Assembly (NCBI GenBank): GCA_016192455.1
Contig: JACPUC010000008.1
Span: 1 to 64,000 of the forward strand
DNA: 64,000 nt
Direction: 5' to 3'
From: Candidatus Tectimicrobiota bacterium
GTDB taxonomy: Bacteria; JACPUC01
Shown: positions 51,365 through 59,545 of the stretch, one piece after another
Layout: every line of letters starts with the position of its first letter
How positions within the stretch are numbered: position 1 is the first letter of the stretch
Position numbers and translations under genes: made by a program
Notes under the pieces: model-generated
What the model was told of the DNA's origin: nothing
Database searches by the model: none
What the model saw: only the letters and a program-made list of their open reading frames with translations

Positions 51365-52624
51365 ATGCTCCAGACGAGAGTGGCCGTCGCCCTTGGAGCG
51401 CTCGTCCTGTTCTGCTTCGCGGCAGTGCTCCCTCCCCTGGTTCCGGCCGCCGAGGGCCAAGCGGCGGCGAGCCTCAGCATCGTCCCCTCCGAGGTGCGCA
51501 GCACCGACCCGGTTGACATCCGCATCACCGCCACCTTCCCCCTCGGTCTGCAGTTCGTCACCGAACCACGCATCTCGTTCAACGGCCGCGACGTCTCGAG
51601 GGAGGTCATCCCTCTCCTGGGGGAGAATCTGGTGAACCTCAACCCCGCGCCGCCGGCGGTCCCCACGTCGCTTACCATCGCGCTCGATGACGTGCGCTTT
51701 CCCCCCGGCCTGCAGGGCGCCTTCGAGTTGAGCTTCAAGGAAGGAACCAGGACCGTCCGCACCACTTTCACGGCGGCGATCCCGCTGCCCGTCGGCATGG
51801 CGCGCCTGACGCCCACGGCGGCGCCCGGGGCGTCGGGCGAAGCGTTCGTCTCCATCCTGACGAACGGCGATGAGCTGGAGGTGACGCTCTCCGTGGCCGG
51901 GCTGCCGCCTGGGACAACGCACGCGAACGCGTTCCACCGCGGCTTCTGCCCCTCCAGCGACCCCGGCGCCGTCGATCGCCAGGGGCCGCCAGTCGTGACG
52001 CTCAACGACCTCAGCGTCGGGGCGGACGGAGCGGGGAGTGCAACGACGCGGGTGGCGAGGACGGACGCCAGCCGCGTGGATCAATCGCTGGCCTCGTTCG
52101 TCGAGCTGCTCTCCGGCTCGTACTACCTCAACGTGCGCAGCGACCCGCGACTCAGCAGCGCCAGCCAGCTCTGCGGCCCGCTGCGCTCCCCGGTCGTCGA
52201 GGTCGAGGCCGACGCCATCCTCGAACCGGCCGCCGCCGAGGCGCGATTCGGCACCGCCACCTTCATCATCGCGCGGGACGGCGAGGAGCCTGGGCCGATT
52301 GGACTCACCCTCATCGGCAACGTCGCCGTGGGGGGGATGGGTGCGGCGGGAGTCCTGGCGAGCCACCTCCATAGCGGCGCCTGTCCCTCGCCCGAGGCGC
52401 CCCAAAGCCTGGGGCCTGCGATCGCGGGGCTGAACGACGTGCACCTCGATGACGCCGGCGCGGGACGGCAGCTCACGATCCTAGCCCTGGGCCAGTTCGC
52501 CTCCCTGGTGGAGGCCGGCGGGGTCGTTGCAGCGCTGCGGGCCGGTCCGTTCGCCGCGGCGGTGCACGCCGGCCCGGCGGCGAGCGATCCCGTGGCGCTC
52601 TGCGGCTCCCTCGTGACGCGCTAG
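51365..52624 (+). CDS. Secreted protein with two CHRD-like modules
   Basis: 419 residues. A signal peptide (VALGALVLFCFAAVLPPLVP) is followed by a short beta domain (about 35-135). Two related modules follow, each with a H-x-G-x-C element: ANAFHRGFCPSSDPGAVDRQ and SHLHSGACPSPEAPQSLGPA. Each then has a V-x-LNDL/LNDV turn and ends in ...QLCGPL or ALCGSL. The pattern resembles CHRD domains, which have His-x-Gly strands and a Cys pair. The function is unknown; metal or ligand binding is possible. ATG at 51365 follows GGAG by eight bases. It lies 271 bp after the giant protein and may share its transcript. Confidence 0.7.
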   Translation: MLQTRVAVALGALVLFCFAAVLPPLVPAAEGQAAASLSIVPSEVRSTDPVDIRITATFPLGLQFVTEPRISFNGRDVSREVIPLLGENLVNLNPAPPAVPTSLTIALDDVRFPPGLQGAFELSFKEGTRTVRTTFTAAIPLPVGMARLTPTAAPGASGEAFVSILTNGDELEVTLSVAGLPPGTTHANAFHRGFCPSSDPGAVDRQGPPVVTLNDLSVGADGAGSATTRVARTDASRVDQSLASFVELLSGSYYLNVRSDPRLSSASQLCGPLRSPVVEVEADAILEPAAAEARFGTATFIIARDGEEPGPIGLTLIGNVAVGGMGAAGVLASHLHSGACPSPEAPQSLGPAIAGLNDVHLDDAGAGRQLTILALGQFASLVEAGGVVAALRAGPFAAAVHAGPAASDPVALCGSLVTR

Positions 52625-52763
52625 CGGGGCGGCGCCGAACCGGTGGCCGCCACGGCGCAGGCGCGGGCCCGCGCGTGCCGTCGGGTTCTCACTTCCGCCT
52701 CAGATCCTGGGACGCCAGCGCCGCCTCCCAACCTTCGCCACGTCTCCTGCCGCACCAGGGCTG

Positions 52764-53879
52764 TCACCCACTCCCACCAGCATAGAAGGCTGCAATCGCC
52801 GCGCAGACTTCTCGCACCGCCTCCTCAGGAAGCTCCGGGAAGAGCGGCAGCGACAGGACCCGTCGCGCCAGCCCCTCAGCGACCGGGAAGGAGCCGCGCG
52901 GCCAGCGGGGACTGCGGTAGGCCGGCTGCTCGTGCAGCGCCAGGGGGTAGTAGACCGCGGTGGCGATACCCCGCTCGGCCAGGAAGGCGCGCAGGCGCTC
53001 GCGCTCCTCGACCTGCACGACGTACTGGTGGTACACCGGCTCAGCTCCCTCCGCGACGCCCGGCCGCGTCACCTGCGGCAGTGGCGCCAGGAGGGCATCG
53101 TAGAGCGCCGCCAGGCGGCGCCGCGCCTCGTTCCATGCCGTCAGGTAGCGCAGCTTCACCCGCAACACCGCCGCCTGGAGCGCGTCGAGGCGGCTGTTCA
53201 CCCCCGGCGTGAGGTGTTCGACCTGGGTGCGCCGCCCGTGATTGCGCAGCAACCGCAGGCGCTCGGCCACCTCCGGCTCCCGGGTGACGACGATCCCCCC
53301 GTCGCCGAGGGCGCCGAGGTTCTTCGTGGGGTAGAAGCTGAAGCAGCCGGCGCGCCCGAAGCCGCCGACGCGCGTCCCGTGCAGCCGTGCTCCATGGGCC
53401 TGCGCCGCGTCTTCAAGGAGGACTACGCCGCGCGGCTCGAGCAGGCGCCGGAGATCGAGGAGCGGCGCGGGATAGCCATAGAGGTGCACGGCGATCACCG
53501 CCTTCGTCGCCGGGCCGAGGACCGGCGCCACCGTGGCCGCGGTCAGCCCCGCATGGGCGGCATCAACATCCGCGAAGACCAGCCGCGCCCCGAGGCGGCT
53601 GACCACCCCGGCCGTCGCAATGAAGGTGAAGGCCGGCACGATGACCTCATCCCCCGGTCCGATGCCGCACGCCTCCAGGGCGAGGATGAGCGCATCCGTC
53701 CCGTTCGCCACGCCAACCCCGTGCGCCACCCCGCAGAAGGCGGCGAACTCGGCCTCGAAGGCGCTCACCTCGTGGCCGAGCACGAAGGCCCCGCTATCGA
53801 GCACGGCCGCGATGGCGGCATCGAGCTCGGCCCGCAAGGGCGCATGCATGGCCTGGAGATCGAGGAGGGGGATGCGCAT
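52764..53879 (-). CDS. DegT/DnrJ/EryC1/StrS-family sugar aminotransferase (second)
   Basis: 371 residues, PLP enzyme. Seen: MRIPLLDLQAMHAPLRAELD (family opening), ANGTDALILALEACGIGPGD, DEVIVPAFTFIATAGVVSR, LLEDAAQAHGA and FYPTKNLGALGDGG, where Lys186 forms the Schiff base. The end has FPVAEGLARRVLSLPLFPEL. It belongs to the branch that aminates 3-keto or 4-keto dTDP/UDP sugars (such as FdtB- or WbpE-like enzymes); the sugar is not certain. AAGGAG precedes ATG at ideal spacing. It stands alone, convergent with the CHRD-like gene. Confidence 0.92.
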   Translation of the reverse strand: MRIPLLDLQAMHAPLRAELDAAIAAVLDSGAFVLGHEVSAFEAEFAAFCGVAHGVGVANGTDALILALEACGIGPGDEVIVPAFTFIATAGVVSRLGARLVFADVDAAHAGLTAATVAPVLGPATKAVIAVHLYGYPAPLLDLRRLLEPRGVVLLEDAAQAHGARLHGTRVGGFGRAGCFSFYPTKNLGALGDGGIVVTREPEVAERLRLLRNHGRRTQVEHLTPGVNSRLDALQAAVLRVKLRYLTAWNEARRRLAALYDALLAPLPQVTRPGVAEGAEPVYHQYVVQVEERERLRAFLAERGIATAVYYPLALHEQPAYRSPRWPRGSFPVAEGLARRVLSLPLFPELPEEAVREVCAAIAAFYAGGSG

Positions 53880-54233
53880 GGTGCTCCTTCGCAGCGTCGA
53901 GGCTTGGCCGCGCCCGTCATACCCCGCAGCGACCCTCGGCGGCACGGCCGGCCGGGCTCGCGCCTTGGACCTCTAGCGCCGCAGTGACGGAGCCGCAAGG
54001 CTGGGAGCGCCGCGCCTTTCGTGGCCCCGCAGCCGCAGCGCGTGCAGGCAGGCTGCATTTCGCTTGCCTCATGTGGTACCCTAGGAGGGTGGCGCCTTTC
54101 CCGCCACGGCGGGCCGGTGGGCCGCTTGCCGGGCAAGGAGATCGCCAGCCGCCCACGAGCCCCTCGCGCCGGGCTGAGGCGCTGGTTGCGCTGCCGCCCC
54201 AGGGGCTGTTTTCTTCCAGGAGTGGTGATCATC
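53880..54233. other. Intergenic gap between divergent genes, 354 bp
   Basis: Upstream region for both the aminotransferase (left) and the YcnI-like gene (right). A short dyad, ACCCT-AGG-AGGGT (about 54079-54091), is the only structured element. A -10-like TACCCT with poor -35 precedes the YcnI-like gene. No gene was recognised. Confidence 0.4.
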
Positions 54234-54818
54234 GTGAATGTTCAGCGCCGGCCTTCTCGCAGCCTCCTTCCCTGCCTGCTGCTCTGCCTCGCCACGCTGG
54301 CGTGGGGGAGCGGCGGCGCCCAGGCCCACGTGGACATCCGACCCCTCGAGGGCGAGCCCGAGGTGTGGCAAATCTACGCCCTCGTCGTCCCCACGGAAAC
54401 GGAATCGCCGACCACGCAGGTTGAGCTGCGGGTGCCGCAGGAGTTCGAAATCGAGGCGGTGCACCACGAGCCGGCCTGGCAGCTTGTCACCGAGCGCAAC
54501 GCCGCAGGCCATGTGACGAGCGTGCGCTGGAGCGGCGGCACCATTCCCCCCTCGACCTTCAAGGAGCTCAAGTTCTTCGCCAAGAACCCGGCGAAACCGG
54601 GGGTGTACAAGTGGATCGCCACGCAGGCCTACGCCGACGGCCGGAGCAGCACCTGGAATGCCCAGTCCCGCGTCCTCCCCGCGGGCCGCGCCGATGCCGA
54701 GGCGGCGGCGCACACCGTCGCCCGCCAGGGTACCACGCTCAGCTACCTGTCGCTGGGCCTGTCGCTCGTGACGCTCCTCATCCTGCTCGTCATCGCCACG
54801 CGCCGTCCGCGGTACTGA
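54234..54818 (+). CDS. YcnI-like (DUF1775) exported copper-binding protein with C-terminal anchor
   Basis: 194 residues. The signal peptide is cut at AQA|H, giving a mature N-terminal His32 (HVDIRPLEGE), as in YcnI proteins, where this His with a Glu and a Trp binds copper(II). Later family traits: VPTETESPTTQVELRVPQEF, HHEPAWQLVTERN, FKELKFFAKNPAKPGVYKWI and a Trp in SSTWNAQ. A single C-terminal helix (LSLGLSLVTLLILLVIATRR) anchors it. The start is GTG 54234, 11 bases after AGGAG; GTGs at 54222 and 54225 are alternatives. A CopD-like gene follows, which fits copper handling. Confidence 0.85.
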   Translation: MNVQRRPSRSLLPCLLLCLATLAWGSGGAQAHVDIRPLEGEPEVWQIYALVVPTETESPTTQVELRVPQEFEIEAVHHEPAWQLVTERNAAGHVTSVRWSGGTIPPSTFKELKFFAKNPAKPGVYKWIATQAYADGRSSTWNAQSRVLPAGRADAEAAAHTVARQGTTLSYLSLGLSLVTLLILLVIATRRPRY

Positions 54819-55064
54819 GAAAGGCTGATCGCAAGGCGCCTTCGCGGCGGCGCCGTCGAGAGGGCGCCTGGTCTAAGCGCCGCGCGCGCCGCGCGCGAGC
54901 CGGGACGGCGGGCACCCATTCGTACCTCGCGGCGGCGGGAGCTTCGGCCCGGCAAGGAGCCGGCGCACCCTGCGCGTGGGGGAGCGGCTGACGGCGCCCC
55001 GTGAGCGGCGCCCTCCTTCCCCTCCCCTCGCCCGCAACCCTTCAGCCGTTGAAGCTCGAGTCCC

Positions 55065-55658
55065 ATGCCTGGAGAGCACTGGCAGGTCATCTTCTCGCTG
55101 CTCCATATCCTCGGCCTCATCCTCTTCGCCGGGGGGCAGCTCTGGTTCGCCATCATCACCAGCGCCGCCGAGGCTGACGAGATTCTCGACTCTCCAGGTC
55201 CCCTCGCCGCCGCCCTGGCCAGCAGCGGCGCGTCAGCCGGCCACGGAGACATGCCGGGGCTGGTGCCGCGGGTGATCGTGGGGCTGCTGCCGCGCATCGC
55301 CAACTTCAACGGCCTCGGCATCCTCCTCCTGCTGGTGAGCGGCGTGGGCAGGCTGCTCGTCTGGCGCCAACCCGGACTCCTCCTCCTGCCGTCGCTGTAC
55401 GGCTGGCTCCTCTTCGCCAAACTCCTCCTCTACCTCACGCTCGTCGTCAACGGCATCGTTATCGAGCACCGCCACATCGCCACCCTGGTGCGCGTGCACG
55501 ACAGCAGCGCGCCGGACGACCTCGCCCTCTTCCGCCGGCATTGGCTGGCGCTGCGCCGGCGCTCACGCGTCAACTTCGTGCTGACGATGGTCATGGTGGT
55601 CCTCGGTGAGACGCTGGCCCTGAGCCCCGCCTTGGATGGGAACGTTCCGTCACGCTGA
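55065..55658 (+). CDS. CopD-like small membrane protein
   Basis: 197 residues with four predicted helices (VIFSLLHILGLILFAGGQLW, FNGLGILLLLVSGVGRLLV, LYGWLLFAKLLLYLTLVVNG, FVLTMVMVVLGETLALSP). The HxxG-type first helix and the conserved K-x-x-L-Y third helix (LLFAKLLLYLTLV) resemble CopD/YebZ-type domains for copper transport, though His content is low and a DUF4149-like protein is possible. It lies 246 bp after the YcnI-like gene, the pairing usually seen in copper uptake loci. Confidence 0.65.
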   Translation: MPGEHWQVIFSLLHILGLILFAGGQLWFAIITSAAEADEILDSPGPLAAALASSGASAGHGDMPGLVPRVIVGLLPRIANFNGLGILLLLVSGVGRLLVWRQPGLLLLPSLYGWLLFAKLLLYLTLVVNGIVIEHRHIATLVRVHDSSAPDDLALFRRHWLALRRRSRVNFVLTMVMVVLGETLALSPALDGNVPSR

Positions 55659-56047
55659 CGGCCCCTCCCCCGCTCACGCCGGAGGACGGCTTTGACTCGC
55701 CATGCCGGCCAGTGGTGGGGTGTGTGGCACGACTCTTGCTGTTTTCCAGGCCCAGTTACCTCCTCCTCCAGGGCAGGCTGCGGTCCATCGCCGCGTGGCG
55801 CCGCAGGGTCGCAGCCTGCCACCCCTCTTCCCGCAAGTGTCCTCCCGAGCTCCCGCGCCGCCGCCGCCGCCCCCCCGACGCGCCCCTTTTGACATTCCCT
55901 CCCAGGACACCCAGAATGCGCTGAGGACCCCTCGCGCGCCTCCTTCCGCCACGGGCGGGGGAGTTTCACCCCAGGCGTGAGGGAGAATGACACGCCGCGT
56001 GGCAAGTTTGACACACCTCCCCACCCCCGGATGCCGCGGAGGATACC
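55659..56047. other. Intergenic gap, 389 bp
   Basis: Holds the promoter at 55889-55917 for the downstream enoyl-CoA hydratase-family gene. No coding region was recognised. A second TTGACA near 56010 lacks a -10 partner. Confidence 0.5.
55889..55917 (+). promoter_or_regulatory. Candidate promoter for the enoyl-CoA hydratase-family gene
   Basis: TTGACA (55889-55894), a 17-bp spacer and CAGAAT (55912-55917) read rightward. Transcription would start near 55924, leaving a leader of about 125 nt before ATG 56048. The -35 is perfect, the -10 matches four of six. Confidence 0.55.
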
Positions 56048-56836
56048 ATGGGTGACGCCTCGCTCCTCGTCGATTGCCGGCAGCATCTTGGCTTGATCAC
56101 GTTCAATCGCCCGGAGGTGCGCAACGCGCTGAGCTACGCGATGTGGCAGGCGCTGCCGGGCATCCTGGACGATCTCGCCGCCAGCCGCGACGTGCGCGTG
56201 GTGATCCTGCGCGGCGCCGGGCGCGACGCCTTTGCCGCCGGCGCCGACATCTCCGAGTTCAAGGAGCTGCGCAGCAACCCGCAGCAGGCCGACGCGTACC
56301 AGCAGACGACGACGCGCGCCTTCGAGGCCCTCTGGAATTTCCCCAAGCCCCTCATCGCCATGGTGCACGGCTACTGTGTGGGCGGCGGCAGCGGCATCGC
56401 CGTCTGCTGCGACCTGCGCATCGCCGACGAGCGCGCCAAGTTCGGCATCCCGGCCGCGAAGCTGGGCCTGGCCTACGAGTTCGGCGGGGTGCGCCGCCTC
56501 GTGCAGGTGGTGGGTCCGATCGCCGCCAAGTATCTGCTGTTCACGGCGCGCCTGCTCAGCGCCGCCGAGGCCCAGGCGCTCGGCTTCGTCAATGCGGTCC
56601 ACCCCGTTGAAGAGCTCGAGCACCACACCCAGGAGCTGGCGGCCACGATCGCCGAGAACGCCCCGCTGGCGGTGCAGTGCGCCAAGTTCTACATCGGCCA
56701 GATTCTGAAGGAGCCGCGCGAACGCGACCGCCAGAGGATCGAGGATCTCTTCACCGCCTGCTACGCCAGCAGGGACTACGCGGCCGGCGTGCAGGCCTTC
56801 CTGGAGAAAAAGAAGCCCATCTTCAGCGGCGAATAG
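56048..56836 (+). CDS. Enoyl-CoA hydratase/isomerase-family protein
   Basis: 262 residues, crotonase fold. Oxyanion-hole segment AFAAGADISEFKEL (about 60-75) and HGYCVGGGSGIAVCCDLRIA (about 107-126) are clear. Of the two catalytic glutamates of classic hydratases, the first is kept (ADERAKFGIP). The second position reads Ala in IPAAKLGLAYEFGG, so hydration as in crotonase is doubtful. Other members with this IPAAKLGL pattern exist without firm function. GGAGG stands before ATG. It stands alone with its own promoter. Confidence 0.85.
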   Translation: MGDASLLVDCRQHLGLITFNRPEVRNALSYAMWQALPGILDDLAASRDVRVVILRGAGRDAFAAGADISEFKELRSNPQQADAYQQTTTRAFEALWNFPKPLIAMVHGYCVGGGSGIAVCCDLRIADERAKFGIPAAKLGLAYEFGGVRRLVQVVGPIAAKYLLFTARLLSAAEAQALGFVNAVHPVEELEHHTQELAATIAENAPLAVQCAKFYIGQILKEPRERDRQRIEDLFTACYASRDYAAGVQAFLEKKKPIFSGE

Positions 56837-56995
56837 CCCCACCTCGCGGCGTGCCGGCAGGCGGCGCGCCAAGCTCACAGCGCCTGCCGCCGAGGCGGCT
56901 GCGCCATGCCCTCCTGCCGCCGACCCACGGTGTGCCGACCGCCGCTCCCCCGCCAGCCGAGACCGGCCCCCCAGGTGGGTCGCGCAGCCCAGCTC

Positions 56996-57829
56996 TCAGG
57001 CGCGCGCAAACGCCTTGCAGCACCATTCAAGGGTGAGATCGAGCAGCGCCGGCAGCACTTCGTGCAGGCCGTGGCTGCCCTCCTCGAAGAGGACGAGCCG
57101 CTTCAGCCCGCGCGCCCAGGCGTGGAGCTGCTCGCTCTGCGCGTAGGGGACCACGTCGTCGCGCTTGCCGTGCGCGAAGAGGGTCGCCACACCCCCGAGG
57201 GCGGCAAGGCAGTCGGCGAAGCGATAGGTCGCGAAGTCGTCCAGGAAGGCCGGGGTGATGACGTAGGTCCGTCCCTCCTCCGCGCGCCTGACGGTCTCGC
57301 CGCGGCGCAGGGCGGCGAGGTGCCGCGGCTCGCTGCCGGCGAGGACAGCGGCGAAGTCGCAGGTGGCGGCCCAGGTGACGACGGCGGCGACGCGCGGCGC
57401 CGTCCGCTGGCATTCACGAGCGGCGCAGAGGAGCGCCACGGGAGCGCCGAAGCTGCTGCCGGCAAAGGCCACCGCGGGCGTCGCCGGCAGGCGCCGCAGC
57501 GCCGCGTGGAGCAGCGCGCCGGCGTCCTCGACGCGCTGCGTCATGACGGAGGCGGCAAACTCCCCCTCGCTCTCGCCGATGCCGCTGTAGTCAAGGCGCA
57601 GGAGCGCCAGGCCCCTGGCTTCCGCGGCGGCTCCCAGGGCGACGTGCTTGGTGCCGTCCTTGCTGCTCATGAGGCCGGGGCAACTGACGATGAGCGGCCG
57701 CCGCCCGTCGCCCGCCGGCAGGTGGAGGATCCCCGCCAAGCGCTCGCCCCTGCTGTTCCTGGCTGTCAGCCGTTCCGTCGCCACGCCGGCACTTCCTGCT
57801 TCGGGGGGAAAGCCGCGCTTGCGGCGCAT
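56996..57829 (-). CDS. Alpha/beta hydrolase (dienelactone-hydrolase/acyl-peptidase-like)
   Basis: About 277 residues. Nucleophile elbow FAGSSFGAPVAL (G-x-S-x-G), acid loop FAHGKRDDVVPYAQSEQL and catalytic His in EEGSHGLHEVLP; the N-terminal strand RRPLIVSCPGLMSSKDGTKH carries the oxyanion region. It resembles cytoplasmic hydrolases of the BAAT/Peptidase_S9-like group. The start at 57829 leaves 40 bp to the trkH stop; an upstream extension would overlap trkH. The substrate is unknown. Confidence 0.82.
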   Translation of the reverse strand: MRRKRGFPPEAGSAGVATERLTARNSRGERLAGILHLPAGDGRRPLIVSCPGLMSSKDGTKHVALGAAAEARGLALLRLDYSGIGESEGEFAASVMTQRVEDAGALLHAALRRLPATPAVAFAGSSFGAPVALLCAARECQRTAPRVAAVVTWAATCDFAAVLAGSEPRHLAALRRGETVRRAEEGRTYVITPAFLDDFATYRFADCLAALGGVATLFAHGKRDDVVPYAQSEQLHAWARGLKRLVLFEEGSHGLHEVLPALLDLTLEWCCKAFARA

Positions 57830-57869
57830 CCGCCAGCCCTTCCCCGCGTTCCGCCCCTCGCCTCCCCTT

Positions 57870-59312
57870 CTATTTCCTCCAGGTAGCGGGGTAGAGGAGG
57901 ACGAGGACGGTGAAAAACTCAAGCCGCCCCAGGAACATGTCGGCGATGAGCACGTACTTGCTCATCACGGGGAGCGCGGCAAAGTTGCTCATGGGGCCAA
58001 CGACGTTCAACCCCGGACCCGCGTTGGCAAGCGTCGTGGCCGTGGCGCTCACGGACGAGAGGAGATCAAGCCCATTCGCCGCCAAGAGGAAGGAGCTGAG
58101 GGCGAGCGCCCCGAGGTACAGGAAGAAATACCCAAGTATTTCCATCCCATCCTGCTCAGTCACGAACCTGTCATCCAAGTAAACCGGAATCACCGCCTCA
58201 GGGTAGAGCTGTCGCTTGACGCTGCGCAGGAGCAGGCGCACCAACACGACGACGCGAAACATCTTCAAACCTCCGCCCGTGGAGCCGGCGCAGGCCCCCA
58301 TGATCATCAGGATGACAAGGAGGAACTGGGCCGCCGAGGGCCAGAGCGCGAAATCGGCGGTGGCGAAGCCCGTCGTCGTCCCTATCGAGGCGACGTTGAA
58401 GAAGCTCTCCCGCAGCGCCGCGCCGACGGGCCGGGCGCTCTGCAGGACGAGGCTGAACGTAATGAAGAGGGTGAAGCTCAACAGCACGCCGAGGTAGACG
58501 AGCATCTCCGTGCTGCGCCAATAGGCTTTCAGGTCCCCTTTGCAGAGACGGTAGTGAAGGACGAAGTTCGCCCCTGACAACACCATGAAGATGACCACGA
58601 CCACCTCGATGTAGAGGCTGTGGTAGAAGCCGATGCTCAGGTTGCGGGTGGAGAAGCCGCCGGTGGCGACGGTCGCGAAGGCATGGTTGATGGCGTCGAA
58701 GAGCGACATTCCCCCCAACAACAGGAGGACCACTTCGAGCGCCGTGATGACGACGTAGACGACCCAGAGAATTTTCGCGGTGGAGGCGATGCGCGGGGTG
58801 AGGCGGTCGGTCACCGGCCCCGGCACCTCGGCGCGGAAGAGCTCCATGCCCCCCACCCCCAGGAAGGGGATGATCGCCACCGCCAGCATGATGATGCCCA
58901 TGCCGCCCAGCCAGTGGGTAAGCATGCGCCAAAAGAGGATGCCGTGCGGCAGCACTTCCACATCGGTGATCACCGAAGCGCCGGTGGTCGTGAAGCCGGA
59001 GATCGACTCGAAGAGTGCGTCCGTGAAGTTGGTGAGCGCGCCGCTCCGCAGGTAAGGAAGGGCCCCGGTCACCCCCATGACAATCCAGCCGAGGGTGACG
59101 GCGGCGAAGCTCTCCTTGAAGCGTAGCTCCTCGTCGGTCTTCGTCAGCCGGCGCAGGAGCCAGCCTCCGAGCAACACCGCGAGCGGCTCCAGGGTCCAGG
59201 TGAGGATTTCCCCATCGCCGTAGTACCAAGTCCAGACGATCGGCGTCAGCATGAAGCCGCCGAGCACCATGCAGAGCGTTCCGATGATGTGGAGGACGAG
59301 CTTGAGGTTCAT
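57870..59312 (-). CDS. trkH: Trk potassium uptake channel TrkH
   Basis: 480 residues, close to 483 in E. coli. It forms the membrane ion path of the Trk system. Four selectivity loops can be read: SGFTTTGASVITD, FATVATGGFSTRN, ASIGTTTGFATAD and TTLANAGPGLNVVG, each with the Gly that lines the filter, between hydrophobic pairs. The intramembrane loop GACAGSTGGGLKMFRVVVL is conserved too. The start at 59312 is the ATG just before LVLHIIGTLCMVLGG. trkA lies 233 bp upstream on the same strand. Confidence 0.95.
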   Translation of the reverse strand: MNLKLVLHIIGTLCMVLGGFMLTPIVWTWYYGDGEILTWTLEPLAVLLGGWLLRRLTKTDEELRFKESFAAVTLGWIVMGVTGALPYLRSGALTNFTDALFESISGFTTTGASVITDVEVLPHGILFWRMLTHWLGGMGIIMLAVAIIPFLGVGGMELFRAEVPGPVTDRLTPRIASTAKILWVVYVVITALEVVLLLLGGMSLFDAINHAFATVATGGFSTRNLSIGFYHSLYIEVVVVIFMVLSGANFVLHYRLCKGDLKAYWRSTEMLVYLGVLLSFTLFITFSLVLQSARPVGAALRESFFNVASIGTTTGFATADFALWPSAAQFLLVILMIMGACAGSTGGGLKMFRVVVLVRLLLRSVKRQLYPEAVIPVYLDDRFVTEQDGMEILGYFFLYLGALALSSFLLAANGLDLLSSVSATATTLANAGPGLNVVGPMSNFAALPVMSKYVLIADMFLGRLEFFTVLVLLYPATWRK

Positions 59313-59545
59313 GGGGTCACCCTGCTCCATCACCCGCCGAGGGTCCGCTGGCCCCCCCTCCGGCGACGCCCGCGCATTGAACCCTGAAACGAGGCGCGAG
59401 TGCAAGGTTGAAGACGGGCGGCGGGGTCTGCGGGCTTCATGGGCGCGGCGCGCGCGCCGAACGCGGCGAGGCGCCGGATCGCACAGCGCGGCGAGAGGCC
59501 ACAGGCCAGGGGATGGCAGGAAGAGAGGAAAACACCAACCTTGGG

